Shown here one piece after another: positions 62,201 through 64,000 of a stretch of DNA of 64,000 nucleotides (positions within the stretch are counted from its first letter, which is position 1; the number at the start of each line of letters is the position of its first letter). This DNA comes from an uncultured Oscillospiraceae bacterium. GTDB lineage: Bacteria > Bacillota > Clostridia > Oscillospirales > Oscillospiraceae. Both the position numbers and the translations under genes were made by a program. The stretch is taken from assembly GCA_947632155.1 (NCBI GenBank), contig CANROF010000001.1, positions 31,344 through 95,343 of the forward strand, given 5' to 3'. Below the pieces are notes generated by a model. That model did not search any database. It worked only from the letters and a program-made list of their open reading frames with translations, and was not told the origin of the DNA.

Positions 62201-62823
62201 GGGGGTACTTCTGCGCATGGAAGGACGGGCGGCTCTACACCCTCATGGGCAGCACCCCGGGAAATCCGTGGGGCGCCGGCATCGGCACCGTCTTTTCGGA
62301 GGACCTGACGCTGGACCCCAAGACGCAGATCCTGGCGGACAACGGCACCGGCGTGGAGTACCTCTTTATTTTCCACAACATCGTCCCCAACGCCTACGTG
62401 GGGCCCCACTTCACCGCCGCGGGGGCGGTACCGGAGATGCCCAACCGGGTGAAGTACTACTTTGCGTTCACGAATGTTTTCCCCATCCTGGATCCCCTGG
62501 CCGGGAACGGCTCCGTGGCCTGCTCCTTTGAGGACGGGACCCTGACCATCTCCGGCTCCGGGCCCATGGAGGACTACATCCGGTCCACCGTCACCATCCC
62601 GCCCGCGGAGTACGAGGAGATAAGCTGCCCCTGGTACGGCATCCGCGATCAGATCCGGCGCGTCGTCATCGAGGAGGGCGTCACCTCCATCGGCGCCTAC
62701 GCCTTTTTCGACTGTAAAAACCTCCGTGAGATCGCCCTCCCCTCCACCCTCCGCTCCGTGGGCGAGTGCGCCTTCACCGGCTGCTCCTCCCTCGCCTCCG
62801 TCCCCAACGTCCCGGCGGAGTAA
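59248..62823 (+). CDS. BlaR1/MecR1-type M56 protease fused to leucine-rich-repeat ectodomain
   Basis: 1191 residues. Helices at about 8-28, 38-55, 155-175, 240-260 and 325-347, with a Pro/Ala/Glu/Ser-rich outside linker (about 85-145, repeats of PAEPSAPAI). Zinc protease motif HERAH at 222-226 and IELACDE (E263) on the inner face match BlaR1. Instead of a penicillin-binding sensor, about 840 outside residues follow: a small beta-rich part (about 360-480), a BspA-type LRR_5 block (about 500-740), an unrecognised region (about 745-1085), and a second short LRR module (about 1088-1191) that repeats the EDGxLTxSGxGPMEDY start of the first. Probably senses a protein or wall ligand and inactivates the BlaI-type repressor. 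Confidence 0.88.
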   Translation: MEALFLRLFNLSVQAGFLTLAVLAARALTSRTRMPKSVRCLMWALVGLRLICPFSVESAVSLLPGREVISVESSAGGTPEIHTGVPALDEALGGALVPSQPAPAEPSAPAISPAPAEPSVPAIPSSPAEPSAPEAPAREGDPLSALISLASRVWLAGMAALTLYFVLSDVSLRRRVRRAVETEPGVWESGAVPSPFVFGAVRPRIYLPLGLDPRHREYVLAHERAHIQRRDYLFKPLAFLLLAVYWFDSLMWLSYVLLTRDIELACDERVLRKLGPGAKKPYSQALLAAVSFHRHVAACPVAFGEGKLTGRVKNVLRWKKPVLWMTAASLLLCAVLAACFLTDPKEGAAGELTDADIAGEYTYTGAVPPELGPNVFGITLFGDHRYSYCETIFSDYIGIGTWEYADGVVTLTETRHRLVGAETVDAGNGVTVAQGGELEDYEIRIRFLADGETLTYIAEGDCPFTSIDVADGDVFRRDGEAAPGETQPQGPADGAQEPAELSWTLEDGVLTVSGAGPMEDYGTTDVQNAQGEWARLSTAPWGAMGDDITSVVIGEGVTSVGKFAFYKLENLERVTLPQGLTTLGILAFGGCQRLARIDLPDSVTEIGHDAFQGCAALTHIRIPAGMTEIGEDAFSESGLTEVDIPSTVTAIGDGAFRNCAALRRVTVPGSVKTIGDWAFGGCGVLESVALEPGLQSIGESAFAYAYSLRDITLPEGLKSLGRMAFSGAGLYTATVPGSLRYESRFENAPFFYCHFLTDVYYGGTWDELALVWANLWISPTSDSPAVTVHMPDGTSFPAQEGNLGAVGYRGGKTHLSELSDQELTAILKENGIDPAAQPVPTEEALAAIRRALSTLEWDSYTWITYGQTWLDVLDARMRDTVRAYYGLPREKDGDTVFETEECAGVTFDLVGRSVTYRDGDYAMPELGIRVTSGGESVFYPICPVVEDQGDEYRIYGGRIGGYLTVYDLEHPLLVVRYPTPDGTLRGYFCAWKDGRLYTLMGSTPGNPWGAGIGTVFSEDLTLDPKTQILADNGTGVEYLFIFHNIVPNAYVGPHFTAAGAVPEMPNRVKYYFAFTNVFPILDPLAGNGSVACSFEDGTLTISGSGPMEDYIRSTVTIPPAEYEEISCPWYGIRDQIRRVVIEEGVTSIGAYAFFDCKNLREIALPSTLRSVGECAFTGCSSLASVPNVPAE

Positions 62824-62854
62824 TACTAATCAACAGACCGACCGGCGGGCCCCT

Positions 62855-62945
62855 GTGACTACGAGAGAATCGGAACGTTTCCAATAGCCGGGAAAACCTA
62901 AAAAAACGCCGTAGGGGCCGCCGTCTCGGCGACCCGTCCCTCGAT
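62855..62945. repeat. dispersed repeat with dyad and GTAGGGG palindrome
   Basis: CTACGAGAGAATCGGAACGT plus TTCCAATAGCCGGGAAA, then GTAGGGGCCGCC..GGCGACCCGTCCC at 62911-62940. Pairs with the copy at 55363-55442. Confidence 0.6.
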
Positions 62946-62991
62946 TATTACAATTCCCCGTTGATTGGTGGCGGTTGCGAATCGGAGGGAA

Positions 62992-63043
62992 TGGGGCTGT
63001 GAAAAAAAGAACATCTACACGCTCGGCTTTTCACAGCCCCGGT
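62992..63043. repeat. inverted repeat at the probable end of an IS1182-like element
   Basis: GGGGCTGTGAAAA (62992) and TTTTCACAGCCCC (63031-63043) are perfect inverted copies. The outer one may be the terminal repeat of the insertion sequence whose transposase follows; together they form a strong hairpin that can also end transposase transcription. Confidence 0.55.
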
Positions 63044-63121
63044 TTATGTGTGGAAAAATAACCGTATTTCCTCAAAAAAGGGCACACTGCCCCTACCCCA
63101 GAGGCTGCCGCTTTTCTCAAG

Positions 63122-64000
63122 TCAGGCGGCGTCCTGGAGGCGCTTGCGTTTGTTGTGGAATTTGTAAAGGTTATGCCCTATCGCCACCAGCAGAAGTTCA
63201 AGTTTTACCTTCTCCAGCCCCCGCCGGCGTATCCTTCGGTACCCACGGTCCTGTTTGACGATGCCGAAGGTGCCCTCCGCCTGAATCGAGCGGTTTATCC
63301 GCAGTTGTATCCCGAGATCGCTGCCCAGGTTGTGGAGAACTTCCTCATGCATCGCGGTCAACTCCCGGTTCAGACGCACCGTCCTGTTCTTTTCTGTTTT
63401 CCTGCACTGTTGCGCATACGGGCAGCTTGAGCAATCTACGCACTCATAGACCTCCTCCTGCCGTCCGTACCTGTTCCCCTTGACGTTCTGACGGTAGGAG
63501 AGCCTGAGCTTTCTCCCGTTCGGGCATATGAGGTCCCCGTCTTCATCCGTCTTGAAATTCACCGCGCGGAACGGGTCGTCCCGGTAGGCAGCGTCCTTCG
63601 TTTCCTTCCGGTACATCGGGAACTTCATGTACTTCTCCATCCCGTTTGTTTGGCAGAAGATGTAGTTGTTGAAGGAGCCGTACCCTGCGTCGGCCACCGG
63701 ATACTTGGGATAGAAGCCGTATTGCTCCCTGAATTTCTCCATCAGCGGCACAAAGCAGTCCATGTCCGACCTGTACTGCTGCACGTCGAGAACAGCGATG
63801 TACTCGTCCGCCACGCCGACCTGTACGTTGTACGCCGGGAGCAGCTGGTCATTGCCCATGTAGTCACGCTTCATTCGCATGAATGTGGCATCGTGGTCTG
63901 TCTTGGAATAGCTGTTCCTGTCGGGGCCGCAGATCCTGAGCTTCTCTACGTATTCGCTGAGCTTGTCCTTGTACAGCCAGAGCCTTTCGTAAAGCTTCTG
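63122..64000 (-). mobile_element. IS1182-like transposase, C-terminal part (runs off the window)
   Basis: The frame is open to 64000 on the minus strand, so about 292 residues are visible and the N-terminus is outside. DDE pieces: KTDHDATFMRMKRDYMGN and QVGVADEY, VADAGYGSFNNY (second Asp), and RSIQAEGTFGIVKQDRGYRRIRRRG (Glu). A Cys cluster CVDCSSCPYAQQC matches DDE_Tnp_1_6-type transposases. The listed start at 63880 is only the first Met after the edge-spanning part. Its 3' side ends 78 nt from the inverted repeat at 62992. Confidence 0.93.

Noticed and set aside
62824..62834. TAATACTAATC after the M56 gene as an element end
   Set aside because: The match is too short and does not continue into CCTGAT.

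Overview
The window is 64 kb of GC-rich chromosome from a low-GC-phylum relative with unusually high G+C. Endospore genes (spoVAC, an AbrB/SpoVT-type regulator), an RsgI-type anti-sigma protein, ctsR-mcsA-clpC, a MurA of the MurA2 type and a pyrB-pyrI pair together suggest an anaerobic, spore-forming gut-type clostridium of the Oscillospiraceae kind (inference from gene content; no rRNA is present). No tRNA, rRNA or CRISPR array was seen.

Layout. 0-5.7 kb: 3' part of mnmG, a membrane-anchored polysaccharide deacetylase, a MATE exporter, an XRE-type membrane regulator. 6-12.6 kb: a tightly overlapping minus-strand pyrimidine operon (pyrC-K-D-F-HAD phosphatase-[HIT remnant]-E-B-I). 13-18 kb: a class III aminotransferase with an SCP2-like partner, thiT under a TPP riboswitch, a PflX-like radical SAM protein and a D-2-hydroxyacid dehydrogenase. 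18.3-23.6 kb: ECF sigma factor with RsgI-like partner, rpsO, and pnp with a long leader hairpin. 23.7-28.6 kb: mobile-element debris, a small serine recombinase, an orphan LytS/AgrC-like kinase and an OmpR/EnvZ-type two-component pair. 29-38 kb: GH3 glycosidase, ferredoxin-like protein, murA, rlmH, DUF2007, phosphosugar mutase, spoVAC, aldo/keto reductase. 38-46.4 kb: phosphate-type two-component system with a Na/Pi cotransporter, ferredoxin, the CtsR heat-shock operon, AbrB. 46.7-50.6 kb: M3-like lipoprotein peptidase, metA, MscS channel, DUF1622. 50.6-62.8 kb: an envelope-sensing block with a two-component system, two paralogous lipoproteins, an ABC transporter whose ATPase gene carries an in-frame amber codon, and a BlaI-type repressor coupled to an M56 protease with a leucine-rich-repeat ectodomain. 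The right edge is an IS1182-like transposase.

The least expected content is between the genes. Two families of multi-hairpin repeats (A, two copies; B, four copies) lie just 3' of a gene in that gene's orientation. Their stems differ between copies by paired, structure-preserving changes. A third family (C) is MITE-like, with terminal inverted repeats ending in TA; it flanks rpsO/pnp, pnp/recombinase and other junctions. A long GU-tolerant hairpin precedes pnp, and a possible structured RNA of about 150 nt follows the 27.1-28.6 kb kinase gene.
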